Below are positions 8,713 to 16,198 of a stretch of 64,000 nucleotides of DNA, piece by piece. The position numbers and the translations under genes were made by a program. The notes under the pieces were generated by a model. The model saw only the letters and a list, made by a program, of their open reading frames with translations, was not told where the DNA came from and searched no databases. This stretch comes from G963556115 sp963666605 (lineage in GTDB: Bacteria; Planctomycetota; SZUA-567), in assembly GCA_965140405.1 (NCBI GenBank), contig OZ223208.1:806001-870000 (forward strand), in the 5' to 3' direction. Position 1 is the first letter of the stretch. Each line of letters starts with the position of its first letter.

Positions 8713-9801
8713 ATGAAAACCTTATTTGAAAAAACCAAACTAGGAAAACTTTTAATAAAAAATAGATTTGTTAGAAGTGCTACCTGGGAAAACATGACAA
8801 CAGAAGACGGGCACCTTACTGCTGAGCTTATTAAAATTTATGATGAATTAGCCAAAAATGATGTGGGTTTAATTATAACTGGCTACGCCAATGTTGTTAA
8901 AGAAGAGCAGCCTAATCACGGGATGATGGGAATTTATAATGACTCTTTTATCAATGAATATCAGGAACTGACCAAATTAGTACATAGTTATAATTCAAAA
9001 ATTGTAATGCAAATTGCATATGGTGGAACCAAAACTACATATAATCTTGGGGAAAGAATTATCTACGCTCCCAGTGAAGTAGCTGAAAGAAGTACAAATG
9101 TTACTGGTAAAGCAATGACAATAGAGGAGATAAAATACATCGAAGATGCTTTTGCAGATGCCGCAGCAAGAGTTCAGCAATCTGGCTTTGATGGTGTCGA
9201 AATACATGCAGCTCATACCTACCTGATCAATCAGTTTTTGAGCCCTTATTACAATAAAAGAACTGACGAGTATGGAGGAAACCTTGAAAATCGTATGAGA
9301 TTTTTAACTGAGATATATCGTAAAACCCGAGAAAAAGTGGGCAATGATTTTACTATAATAATAAAACTTACTTCCAGTGAATTTTTTGATAACGGTCTAA
9401 GCTTTGATGAAACAAGAATAATTTCCAAGAAACTCGAAGCTCTTGGAGTAGATGCTCTAGATATAACAGGCAATATCCATGGTAAAGCCAGAACCATGAT
9501 TGGTCAGGAATTTGATAATTATAAACTCCAAAGCGAAGGGTATTTTTCTGAATATGCCAAAGTAATAAGCAAAGAAGTTAGCATACCTGTTATCACTGTT
9601 GGGGGTTTTAAAGATATTGATGTAATGGAAAATATACTAAACGAGAGCAATATAAATTTCTTTGGTTTATCAAGACCGCTACTTGCAGAGCCTGATTTAA
9701 TTAAAAGATGGAAATCAGGTGATAAAAGAAAAGCTACATGTATAAGCTGTTCAAAATGCAGAACAGATAAAGGTAATTATTGCGTCATTTTTAACAAATA
9801 A
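8713..9801 (+). CDS. NADH:flavin oxidoreductase, Old Yellow Enzyme family
   Basis: 362 residues forming a TIM-barrel FMN enzyme that reduces activated alkenes or similar substrates with NAD(P)H. Visible are LGKLLIKNRFVRSATWE at the start, GFDGVEIHAAHTYLINQFLSP with the paired histidines, NKRTDEYGG, ISVPVITVGG-like IPVITVGGF and a C-terminal Cys cluster CISCSKC. It lacks the FeS/FAD half of 2,4-dienoyl-CoA reductase, so it is a single-domain form. The ATG at 8713 has AAGGGA upstream; a GTG at 8668 would add 15 residues overlapping the preceding remnant. It is more AT-rich than neighbours and is flanked on both sides by decayed genes, suggesting horizontal acquisition. Confidence 0.9.
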   Translation: MKTLFEKTKLGKLLIKNRFVRSATWENMTTEDGHLTAELIKIYDELAKNDVGLIITGYANVVKEEQPNHGMMGIYNDSFINEYQELTKLVHSYNSKIVMQIAYGGTKTTYNLGERIIYAPSEVAERSTNVTGKAMTIEEIKYIEDAFADAAARVQQSGFDGVEIHAAHTYLINQFLSPYYNKRTDEYGGNLENRMRFLTEIYRKTREKVGNDFTIIIKLTSSEFFDNGLSFDETRIISKKLEALGVDALDITGNIHGKARTMIGQEFDNYKLQSEGYFSEYAKVISKEVSIPVITVGGFKDIDVMENILNESNINFFGLSRPLLAEPDLIKRWKSGDKRKATCISCSKCRTDKGNYCVIFNK

Positions 9802-9835
9802 AAGCTTTATACATACCATTTTAACATTTCTGATA

Positions 9836-9870
9836 GGTTGCAAGTTAAAACTCCGGTCTTGCAACCTTTC
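9836..9870 (+). terminator. Terminator after the flavin oxidoreductase gene
   Basis: Perfect 9-bp stem GGTTGCAAG (9836-9844) with CTTGCAACC (9858-9866), followed by TTTC. Confidence 0.6.
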
Positions 9871-10080
9871 AATAATTACAATTATACTAACGAATGTCAG
9901 GGGCGGTACTAGTATAATTGACAGTTATTAAATATTAATCAATATAGACTATCATGCTATTGCCAGTCAAAGTAAAAGGCATGCACTACCTAACGATGAG
10001 ATTTCAATCTACCAAAATACGATAAAGATACTAGAGCCATCCAACATTACCTCGCTCTCACTGGTGATCAAGGTAACGCT

Positions 10081-10383
10081 GTGATCCCATATAAAGATCT
10101 AGCAGCACATGTCTTTCACTTCCATGCATTAAGTGGACAATTTGTTACTAACCTAGCGGGCTCGGATGTCTCCATAGCTGCAACAACTATAGCTACACAA
10201 AGTCGTGACATTCCACTCGGCACTATTGAAACGAGTGAGCAAGATAATCTACTAAGATTTACAGATCAACGTCAAATATTTGCTAAACCTAAAAACTTAA
10301 TAATAATTGCTGGTAAAAAAAGCGGAAAGCTTCGTCTCGATGATATAGGCAAGGGCGAAGACATCTTTGAGCATAATGAATAG
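10081..10383 (+). CDS. Small hypothetical protein, possibly a truncated remnant
   Basis: 100 codons from a GTG with AAGG 7 nt upstream; the same frame is open from about 10000 and reads RAIQHYLALTGDQGNA before the GTG, so the gene may once have been longer. Composition is protein-like (HVFHFHALSGQF, IFAKPKNLIIIAG). No known family recognised and no signal peptide or membrane span. Its end overlaps the start of the next small frame by 8 nt. It lies in a region of decayed genes, so it may itself be non-functional. Confidence 0.35.
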   Translation: MIPYKDLAAHVFHFHALSGQFVTNLAGSDVSIAATTIATQSRDIPLGTIETSEQDNLLRFTDQRQIFAKPKNLIIIAGKKSGKLRLDDIGKGEDIFEHNE

Positions 10384-10534
10384 AAAAATTGTCAAAGATG
10401 GGAGCCAAATTCCTCTAGTTATCAGCACCTACTTCTGACTAATGGCAAGTACCGTACTTGTACTCTTTGGTATACCGTGTATGTACATGATCCTCGGCGA
10501 CCTAGAGATTATAGAAAAGATGGATAAAGAATAA
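10376..10534 (+). pseudogene. Small membrane protein frame interrupted by one in-frame TGA
   Basis: ATG 10376 overlaps the end of the preceding frame. It reads 20 codons (ending LVISTYF), a TGA at 10436-10438, then LMASTVLVLFGIPCMYMIL and a charged tail to TAA at 10532-10534. If the TGA is read as Trp, the whole gives a plausible 52-residue single-span protein. Decay by G-to-A change of a Trp codon is the simplest explanation. Family unknown. Confidence 0.35.
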
Positions 10535-10584
10535 ACTATTACCAACCTCGACAATATAGCAAATAGACTACACATACAAGCAAG

Positions 10585-10615
10585 AAGCCCTATATACACT
10601 AGGTATACAGGGCTT
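10585..10615 (-). terminator. Terminator of the tRNA-Glu gene
   Basis: Stem AAGCCCT (10585-10591) with AGGGCTT (10609-10615) and an inner TATAC/GTATA helix after one mismatch, 8 nt downstream of the tRNA 3' end. The U-tract is weak. Confidence 0.5.
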
Positions 10616-10622
10616 AAATAAT

Positions 10623-10700
10623 TGGCATTCCCAAGGGGATTCGAACCCCTGTTTACAGACTGAGAATCTGTCGTCCTAGACCAGGCTAGACGATGGGAAC
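10623..10700 (-). tRNA. tRNA-Glu (anticodon CUC)
   Basis: 78 nt with CCA encoded. Acceptor stem GTTCCCA with TGGGAAT (one G-U pair), anticodon stem ACAGA/TCTGT around loop TTCTCAG giving anticodon CTC, and T-arm AGGGG-TTCGAAT-CCCCT. The D-arm TCGTCTAGCC...GGTCTAGGAC is typical of bacterial tRNA-Glu. Confidence 0.95.
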
Positions 10701-10773
10701 ATATTAATCTTTACGACTTGCTAATATTACGCTATTTTGATTTCTTGTCAAATACTTATCTTATTTTTTCTTT

Positions 10774-11598
10774 CTAAAGAAATAAAAGCAGACTCAGAGC
10801 CATCACTGCCATGCCACCAACCAACCCATAAATACAGAGATGGTGCTCTGCATACTTCTCCGCAGTTGGCAGAAGTTCATCAAGAGAAATAAAGACCATA
10901 ATACCAGCAACACCAGCAAAAAGCACTCCAAATAGTACAGGTGAAAAAAACTGCAAAAATACAAAATACCCAAGCAGCGCCCCAATCGGCTCAGAAAGTC
11001 CAGAAGCGAATGAGTAGATGAATGCCTTCTTCTTACTCCCTGTAGCATAATAGATAGGTACTGAAACAGCGATACCTTCTGGTATATTATGGATCGCTAT
11101 AGCCAATGCGATTGCGACACCAGCAGCCGGATCTTGTAGTGCCCCTGCAAATGTCGCAAGACCTTCTGGGAAATTATGTATACCGATCGCTAGCGCCGAC
11201 ATAAGTCCCATCCGCATCAAGCGCTTGGACTTATGCTCGCTTCTACTGGCAGAAGCAGTCATTTCCCTTGCATCATGCATCTCATGAGGATTTTCAATAG
11301 AAGGTACAAGCTTATCTATAAGAGCAATAACCAGCATTCCTCCAAAGAAAGACCCAACAGTCACCCAAGTTCCTAACTTCACTCCATACACATCCTCCGC
11401 TGTTAGAGCTGCAAGTGATTTTTGAAGAATTTCAACAAATGAAACATAGATCATTACTCCAGCACTAAATCCTAAGGAGACAGAAAGAAATTTAGTATTG
11501 GTCTTCTTTGCAAAGAATGCTAGAGCACTACCAATACCTGTAGATAACCCAGCAAAAATTACCAGTCCGAACGCAAACAAGACATTTTCTTCATACAT
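10774..11598 (-). CDS. zupT: ZIP family divalent metal transporter ZupT
   Basis: 274 residues with about eight membrane spans; imports zinc and other divalent metals such as cobalt, iron or manganese. The two ZIP signature helices are clear: IGIHNFPEGLATF in span 4 and IAIHNIPEGIAVSVP in span 5, carrying the His and Glu metal ligands. A cytoplasmic loop before span 4 contains His residues (EMHDAREM, SEHKSKR). Third gene of a minus-strand operon behind an amidotransferase and cobT, 42 nt after cobT, so a role in supplying cobalt for cobamide synthesis is conceivable (inference). Confidence 0.93.
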   Translation of the reverse strand: MYEENVLFAFGLVIFAGLSTGIGSALAFFAKKTNTKFLSVSLGFSAGVMIYVSFVEILQKSLAALTAEDVYGVKLGTWVTVGSFFGGMLVIALIDKLVPSIENPHEMHDAREMTASASRSEHKSKRLMRMGLMSALAIGIHNFPEGLATFAGALQDPAAGVAIALAIAIHNIPEGIAVSVPIYYATGSKKKAFIYSFASGLSEPIGALLGYFVFLQFFSPVLFGVLFAGVAGIMVFISLDELLPTAEKYAEHHLCIYGLVGGMAVMALSLLLFL

Positions 11599-11640
11599 TA
11601 TACAACTCCCAATTTTATAATAATTAGATACTATAATATA

Positions 11641-12699
11641 CTACATGATACTTGGAGTAACAGCCGCCTCATCAAATGTCATAATATCAGTCAAAACCGC
11701 AACTGCACTATCAAGCAGATTCATACACACAGCGGCTCCAGTTCCCTCACCCAGTCTAAAGTCAAGATCCAGTAAAGGATCAAGCCCCAAATGTTCCAGC
11801 ATCTTTATGTGACCTATCTCTACACTCTTATGAGCTGAGATCATGTACTCTTTACAAGCAGGTACAAGGGTTGCAGCAATAAGAGCTCCCGCAGTAGAGA
11901 TAAATCCATCAATAACTACCGGCTTCTTACAAGCAGCCGCTCCGATAATAATACCTGCTATACCACCTATTTCAAATCCTCCAACCTTCGCTAGCACATC
12001 CAGTCCATCAGACATATCAGGCTTATGCAGATCTATTGCTCGCTGTATCACCTCTGCCTTCTTAATAAGTGCCTCATTATCAATCCCAGTTCCGCGCCCG
12101 GTAACCTCTTCTACACTGAGCCCAGTAAGTACAGAACATATCGCACTTGATGGTGTCGTATTACCAATTCCCATATCACCTGTAGCAAAGACATCGTAAA
12201 GATCTGCATTATCCATGACAATTTCAATACCACCTTCTATTGCCCTTACAGCTTCCTCACGTGACATAGCTGGCTCTACAGCAAAATTCTTTGTTCCGAA
12301 GCCAACCTTCTTATCTATCATCTTATCACTTATTGCTGAGAAGTCTGCATCTACTCCAAAGTCAGCGACCAAGACATCAGTATTTGACACAGCAGCAAGC
12401 GCATTTATGCTTGCACCCTTATTAACAAAGTTCTTGACCATCTCTATACTAACCTCTTTGGGAAAGGCACTCACCCCTTCAGCAACAACACCGTGGTCGC
12501 CTGCACAAGTAACCACTACACGTCTGCCTACCGGTGGCTTCATCTCTGAGGTAATACCTGCAAGATTTAGCGCAAGATCTTGAAGCTTACCAAGTGACCA
12601 ATGCGGTATAGCCAACTGATCAAGCCTATCTTTAGCACACGTCCTTACAGCTTCATTCTGCGGAGAAATTTTATTTATTGTCTCTTCTAGCAATCCCAT
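11641..12699 (-). CDS. cobT: Nicotinate-nucleotide--dimethylbenzimidazole phosphoribosyltransferase
   Basis: 352 residues, the usual length. Transfers ribose phosphate from nicotinate mononucleotide to dimethylbenzimidazole or another lower-ligand base to make the alpha-ribazole phosphate of cobamides. Visible motifs: LQDLALNLAGI, VVTCAGDHGVVAEGVSA, FATGDMGIGNTTPSSA, GGFEIGGIAGIIIGAA, and RLGEGTGAA with the catalytic Glu. The cobalamin-pathway partner cobM is elsewhere in the window (35.2 kb). Gaps of 35 nt to the upstream amidotransferase and 42 nt to zupT indicate one operon. Confidence 0.95.
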   Translation of the reverse strand: MGLLEETINKISPQNEAVRTCAKDRLDQLAIPHWSLGKLQDLALNLAGITSEMKPPVGRRVVVTCAGDHGVVAEGVSAFPKEVSIEMVKNFVNKGASINALAAVSNTDVLVADFGVDADFSAISDKMIDKKVGFGTKNFAVEPAMSREEAVRAIEGGIEIVMDNADLYDVFATGDMGIGNTTPSSAICSVLTGLSVEEVTGRGTGIDNEALIKKAEVIQRAIDLHKPDMSDGLDVLAKVGGFEIGGIAGIIIGAAACKKPVVIDGFISTAGALIAATLVPACKEYMISAHKSVEIGHIKMLEHLGLDPLLDLDFRLGEGTGAAVCMNLLDSAVAVLTDIMTFDEAAVTPSIM

Positions 12700-12734
12700 T
12701 ATCTTCCTTTACATCTATATAATCAATTATAACT

Positions 12735-13451
12735 CTACGCCCTCACTAAAAACAACCTATCAAGCAATCTACACAGATACTCAGTCGTCGTTTCAAACAG
12801 GTGGGCATTATCAAAAATTTCTTCTTCACTTTGGACAAACTCTCCACCATTTACAAGTGCATTAGGGGACTTATTCAAATTATTCTTTACTGAATTTATG
12901 CTATATTCAGGATGAAACTGTACCCCTAATACATGCCCATTATATTCGAATGCTTGACACTCACACCCTTCAGACTTAGCAAGTAACCTTACTGACTCAG
13001 GTAGCACACACCTATCCTCATGCCACTCAAACATTCTAAATGACTCAGGCAAGACACTAAAAATACTATCCTCTGCTACATCTTTCAACTTCTCTATTTC
13101 AATAAATCCAACCTCTTTATGTTTATTTTTTACAACCGTACCACCTAACACATCAGTGATTAATTGAGCACCCAAACATATCCCGATTAGTGGTAATCTA
13201 TTTCTGATAATATCAGCCAACCACTCTTTCTCAGTAACCAGCCAAGGATACTCATCAACATCATGAACATGCATATTTCCACCCATAACAGCAACCATAG
13301 CAATATCTTCTATTGATGGTAGCTTATCACCATCATAGATTCTGATATACTCAACTACTATATTATTTTTCTCAGACCATACGTGTATATTCGCAGCCTC
13401 TTCCAATGGCTCATGAACGATAACGTGTATTTTTCTTCCCATAATTTCCAT
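12735..13451 (-). CDS. Class I glutamine amidotransferase (GMP synthase-like)
   Basis: 238 residues of a stand-alone glutaminase domain. The nucleophile elbow GICLGAQ (Cys about residue 95) and the HPE motif in GVQFHPEYS give the Cys-His-Glu triad. It belongs with the GATase1 proteins annotated as GMP synthase-like; substrate unknown. The start may be ATG 13451 or ATG 13442 (which has GGAAATT upstream). First gene of the operon with cobT and zupT and divergent from hcp, with an FNR-type palindrome about 37 nt upstream. Confidence 0.88.
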   Translation of the reverse strand: MEIMGRKIHVIVHEPLEEAANIHVWSEKNNIVVEYIRIYDGDKLPSIEDIAMVAVMGGNMHVHDVDEYPWLVTEKEWLADIIRNRLPLIGICLGAQLITDVLGGTVVKNKHKEVGFIEIEKLKDVAEDSIFSVLPESFRMFEWHEDRCVLPESVRLLAKSEGCECQAFEYNGHVLGVQFHPEYSINSVKNNLNKSPNALVNGGEFVQSEEEIFDNAHLFETTTEYLCRLLDRLFLVRA

Positions 13452-13487
13452 ATATCTAATAAATAAACAACTTGAAATACCACTCGT

Positions 13488-13529
13488 TTGACTTAAGTCA
13501 AGGAACTTAAATCTAAAAAATGATATTAT
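13488..13529 (+). promoter_or_regulatory. FNR/HcpR-type box and -10 of the hcp promoter
   Basis: TTGACTTAAGTCAA at 13488-13501 is a perfect 14-bp palindrome of the form TTGA(C/T)-N4-(G/A)TCAA bound by Crp/Fnr-family regulators. TATTAT at 13524-13529 would give a start near 13536, placing the box centre at about -41.5, the class II activator position. The box also lies 37 nt upstream of the divergent amidotransferase. Assignment to FNR or HcpR is inference. Confidence 0.55.
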
Positions 13530-13562
13530 AAGATTATAAGCTTAAACCAAAAAAGAGACAAC

Positions 13563-13604
13563 ATGAAAATAGTTTTAACAAACAACAAAAACAAAATGTT
13601 ATAG
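13563..13604 (+). CDS. Possible 13-residue leader peptide in the hcp leader
   Basis: ATG at 13563 opens MKIVLTNNKNKML and stops at TAG 13602-13604, inside the predicted 170-nt hcp leader; a weak AGAGA lies 5 nt upstream. It resembles the first residues of RdgB/HAM1 proteins, so it could also be a vestige. Function not known. Confidence 0.2.
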   Translation: MKIVLTNNKNKML

Positions 13605-13706
13605 CAGCCTATTTAATTTAGTATTATTTTTTATTCATAGTACAATGACAGTATACAGGTTACTTTTGTAGCACTCTGTCTTATACTTTTTCAAAAAGGA
13701 GCAGTC

Positions 13707-15317
13707 ATGTTTTGCTATCAATGTGAACAAACAGTTAATTGCCAAGGATGTCAAGGAAACCAAGGAGTATGTGGAAAGCCAGCAGCAGTAGCAGACCTCC
13801 AAGATGTTCTCAATGAAGTAACCAAAGGAGTAGCTTGGCTCGAGTCAAAAGCGAATAGCGGAGATATCACAGTAAGTCGCTACTTAGTAGATGCCCTCTT
13901 TACGACAGTAACAAATGTAAATTTTGATGAGTCAAAAGTGAACGAACTCATTCAGGCAGGTAAAGATCTCAGAAACCGCCTATCAAGTGGTATTGATACA
14001 GCCGGCATTACAGGTGCTGAGTTTGAGATATCAAATGATGCTTCAGTCAACGCAAAGAACGCAGCAGCTATCTCAATAACCAAGAGACAAGAGAAATTCG
14101 GTGCTACTGTAACAGGTCTACAAGAAATTATCTTCTACGGACTCAAAGGTGCAGCAGCCTACCTGCACCACAGCAGAATGCTGGGTTCAGAAGACGTAAA
14201 AATATATGCAAAGCTTATTGAGATTCTAGCCTTCTTAGCAACAGAGCCAGACTCAGTAGATGACCTGCTAGGTAATGCTATGGCAGCAGGCGAACTAAAC
14301 TACCAAGCAATGGAGCTACTCGACAAAGCTAATACTACAAGTTATGGCCATCCAGAGCCTACAGAGGTACTTATTACTGCAACAGCAGGTAAGTGTATTC
14401 TAGTATCAGGTCATGATCTCAAGGATCTTAAAGACCTACTAGAGCAGACAGAAGGCAAGGGTGTGAATATTTATACTCATGGCGAGATGCTTCCATCACT
14501 TGCTTACCCAGAGCTCAAGAAGTATCCTCACCTAGTAGGTAACTACGGAGGCGCATGGCAGGATCAGCAGAAGGAATTTGCAGCTTTCCCTGGTTCTATT
14601 CTAATGACTACCAACTGCATCCAGAAGCCAACTCCAGCCTACAATGACAGAATTTTTACAACAGGACTTGTAGCCTTCCCAGATGTCAAGCATATTGGAG
14701 AGGACAAAGACTTCACACCTGTTATTGAATCAGCACTCGCTGCAGATGGTTTTACAAGTACAGAACCAGCCAAGAAGATCCTTGTCGGGTTCGGTCACAA
14801 TGCACTAGCAGCAGCCGCACCAGCAGTCGTTGAAGCTGTAAAGAGTGGTGCTGTAAAACACTTCTTCTTAATCGGCGGTTGTGATGGAGCGAAGAGTGGT
14901 AGAAATTACTACACCGAACTCGCAGAGCAGGTTCCTAATGACAGTATTATTCTTACCCTTGCTTGTGGTAAGTTCAGATTCAACAAAATGGACTTCGGTA
15001 CAGTTGCAGGGCTACCCCGTCTGCTTGATATTGGACAGTGTAATGATTCATATTCTGCTGTTCAGTGCGCCTTGATGCTTGCAGAAGCCTTTGAATGTGG
15101 AGTAAATGAGCTACCACTATCTATTATTCTCAGCTGGTATGAGCAGAAAGCTGTTGCAGTCCTTCTCAGCCTCCTCTTCCTCGGCGTAAAGAATATCAAA
15201 CTCGGACCAACACTTCCTGCATTTGTCTCACCAGAAGCGCTCCAAGTACTAGTAGACACCTTCGGTATAGCTCCTACGACTACAGCAGAGGCAGACATTG
15301 CAGCAGCACTAGCCTAA
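13707..15317 (+). CDS. hcp: Hydroxylamine reductase (hybrid-cluster protein)
   Basis: 536 residues, full length for class I Hcp. The N-terminal cluster cysteines are Cys3, Cys6, Cys15 and Cys22 (MFCYQCEQT, GVCGK). Hybrid-cluster region motifs follow: HGEMLPSLAYPELK, TTNCIQKP, GGCDGAKSGRNYYTE and LACGKFRFN. It acts in the cytoplasm of anaerobes, reducing hydroxylamine in vitro and dealing with nitric oxide or nitrosative stress in vivo. AAGGAG precedes the ATG. It stands alone, divergent from the amidotransferase operon, behind an FNR/HcpR-type box; no Hcr reductase partner is visible nearby. Confidence 0.97.
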   Translation: MFCYQCEQTVNCQGCQGNQGVCGKPAAVADLQDVLNEVTKGVAWLESKANSGDITVSRYLVDALFTTVTNVNFDESKVNELIQAGKDLRNRLSSGIDTAGITGAEFEISNDASVNAKNAAAISITKRQEKFGATVTGLQEIIFYGLKGAAAYLHHSRMLGSEDVKIYAKLIEILAFLATEPDSVDDLLGNAMAAGELNYQAMELLDKANTTSYGHPEPTEVLITATAGKCILVSGHDLKDLKDLLEQTEGKGVNIYTHGEMLPSLAYPELKKYPHLVGNYGGAWQDQQKEFAAFPGSILMTTNCIQKPTPAYNDRIFTTGLVAFPDVKHIGEDKDFTPVIESALAADGFTSTEPAKKILVGFGHNALAAAAPAVVEAVKSGAVKHFFLIGGCDGAKSGRNYYTELAEQVPNDSIILTLACGKFRFNKMDFGTVAGLPRLLDIGQCNDSYSAVQCALMLAEAFECGVNELPLSIILSWYEQKAVAVLLSLLFLGVKNIKLGPTLPAFVSPEALQVLVDTFGIAPTTTAEADIAAALA

Positions 15318-15355
15318 TGTTTCACAAATTATCATTCTACAATAGCTTATAAATT

Positions 15356-15385
15356 CCGCCCACCTGCAGAACAACAGGTGGGCGG
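15356..15385 (+). terminator. Hairpin after hcp
   Basis: Perfect 11-bp stem CCGCCCACCTG (15356-15366) with CAGGTGGGCGG (15375-15385), 39 nt after the stop; no U-tract follows, so it may mainly protect the 3' end. Confidence 0.6.
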
Positions 15386-15556
15386 TATCATACACATACA
15401 AGGACGATATTACGCAGAACCCCTTCCATTTAAAGGAGTTCCACAATTACTATCCAAATAATATTGAAACAAAAGGATTGCATTTTATATCATTTATGCT
15501 ATCATTAATAATGTATATTTTGATAGTTTTAATGCGCACTAGGATTTAACACAATA

Positions 15557-15799
15557 ATGAAAATAAAAACAAGATACGCCCGTAGAAAGAAAATTTCTAA
15601 CTACCTCTTTTTTGGTATTGCCCTTCTTATGCTTTCACTCTTCTTCTTTAGAAGCACTGCTTGGTCTCTCACGGCAGTATTTATTTCTATTGGACTGCTA
15701 GGACTGAGCGTTACAATCAATCGTTGCCCAAGTTGTAAAGCCAGAATCAAAAATGATGAATATACAACCTGTGAATCTTGCGGTTGTGAATTAAAGTAA
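15557..15799 (+). CDS. Small two-span membrane protein with C-terminal zinc ribbon
   Basis: 80 residues: basic N-terminus, two hydrophobic spans (YLFFGIALLMLSLFFF; LTAVFISIGLLGLSV), then a four-cysteine zinc ribbon CPSC...CESCG. The topology puts the ribbon in the cytoplasm. No specific family recognised; similar zinc-ribbon membrane proteins are widespread and uncharacterised. The gene has its own downstream terminator. No clear ribosome site precedes the ATG, but the frame and motif are convincing. Confidence 0.7.
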   Translation: MKIKTRYARRKKISNYLFFGIALLMLSLFFFRSTAWSLTAVFISIGLLGLSVTINRCPSCKARIKNDEYTTCESCGCELK

Positions 15800-15821
15800 G
15801 ATATAATAGATTATTCTATTT

Positions 15822-15854
15822 CAAGGTAGCTCATATTGGGCTACCTTGTTTTAT
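15822..15854 (+). terminator. Intrinsic terminator
   Basis: 9-bp stem CAAGGTAGC (15822-15830) with GCTACCTTG (15840-15848), followed by TTTTAT; outer TTCTAT/ATAGAA can extend the stem. Confidence 0.75.
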
Positions 15855-15867
15855 AGAATGAGAGAGT

Positions 15868-16167
15868 ATGTCGAAGGCACAAAATAAGAAGCTATTTATT
15901 GCAATTACGATAGTCATGATAAGTAGGCATTCTACGCTCATCACTTACTGATACCGGAGCATCGCTTCCGTTAATCAGCAAAGACTTCCCTGAGAATACT
16001 TATTTGCACCCATAGGTTCCATTTCATTTGGTATATTCTACCAACACTTTCTCATATGGCCTTACTCTCTTGGCTTTTTAATGATTTTATATATTACCCA
16101 ATTAGGCAGCTCACTCTATATAGGCTGAGATATTAAGTTAGAAAATAAATTTTCAGACGATATATAA
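15868..16167 (+). pseudogene. Membrane-protein reading frame interrupted only by three TGA codons
   Basis: From ATG 15868 one single frame runs 99 codons to TAA 16165-16167. It is interrupted at 15949, 15991 and 16126, each time by TGA and never by TAA or TAG. Conceptual product: MSKAQNKKLFIAITIVMI, then EYLFAPIGSISFGIF, WPYSLGFLMILYITQLGSS and a charged tail, a two- or three-span membrane protein. Reading TGA as Trp gives smooth sequence (TYWYRS, LPWEYL, YIGWDI). Neighbouring genes use TGG for Trp and some end in TGA, so genome-wide recoding is not supported; decay by G-to-A at Trp codons is likely. Family unknown. Confidence 0.45.
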
Positions 16168-16198
16168 CCGAACTATAAAAAAGTCTTGAATCAATCAC

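Noticed and set aside
13563..13604. Truncated RdgB/HAM1 gene
   Set aside because: Only the first dozen residues resemble that family and nothing homologous continues in any frame, so it was kept only as a possible leader peptide.
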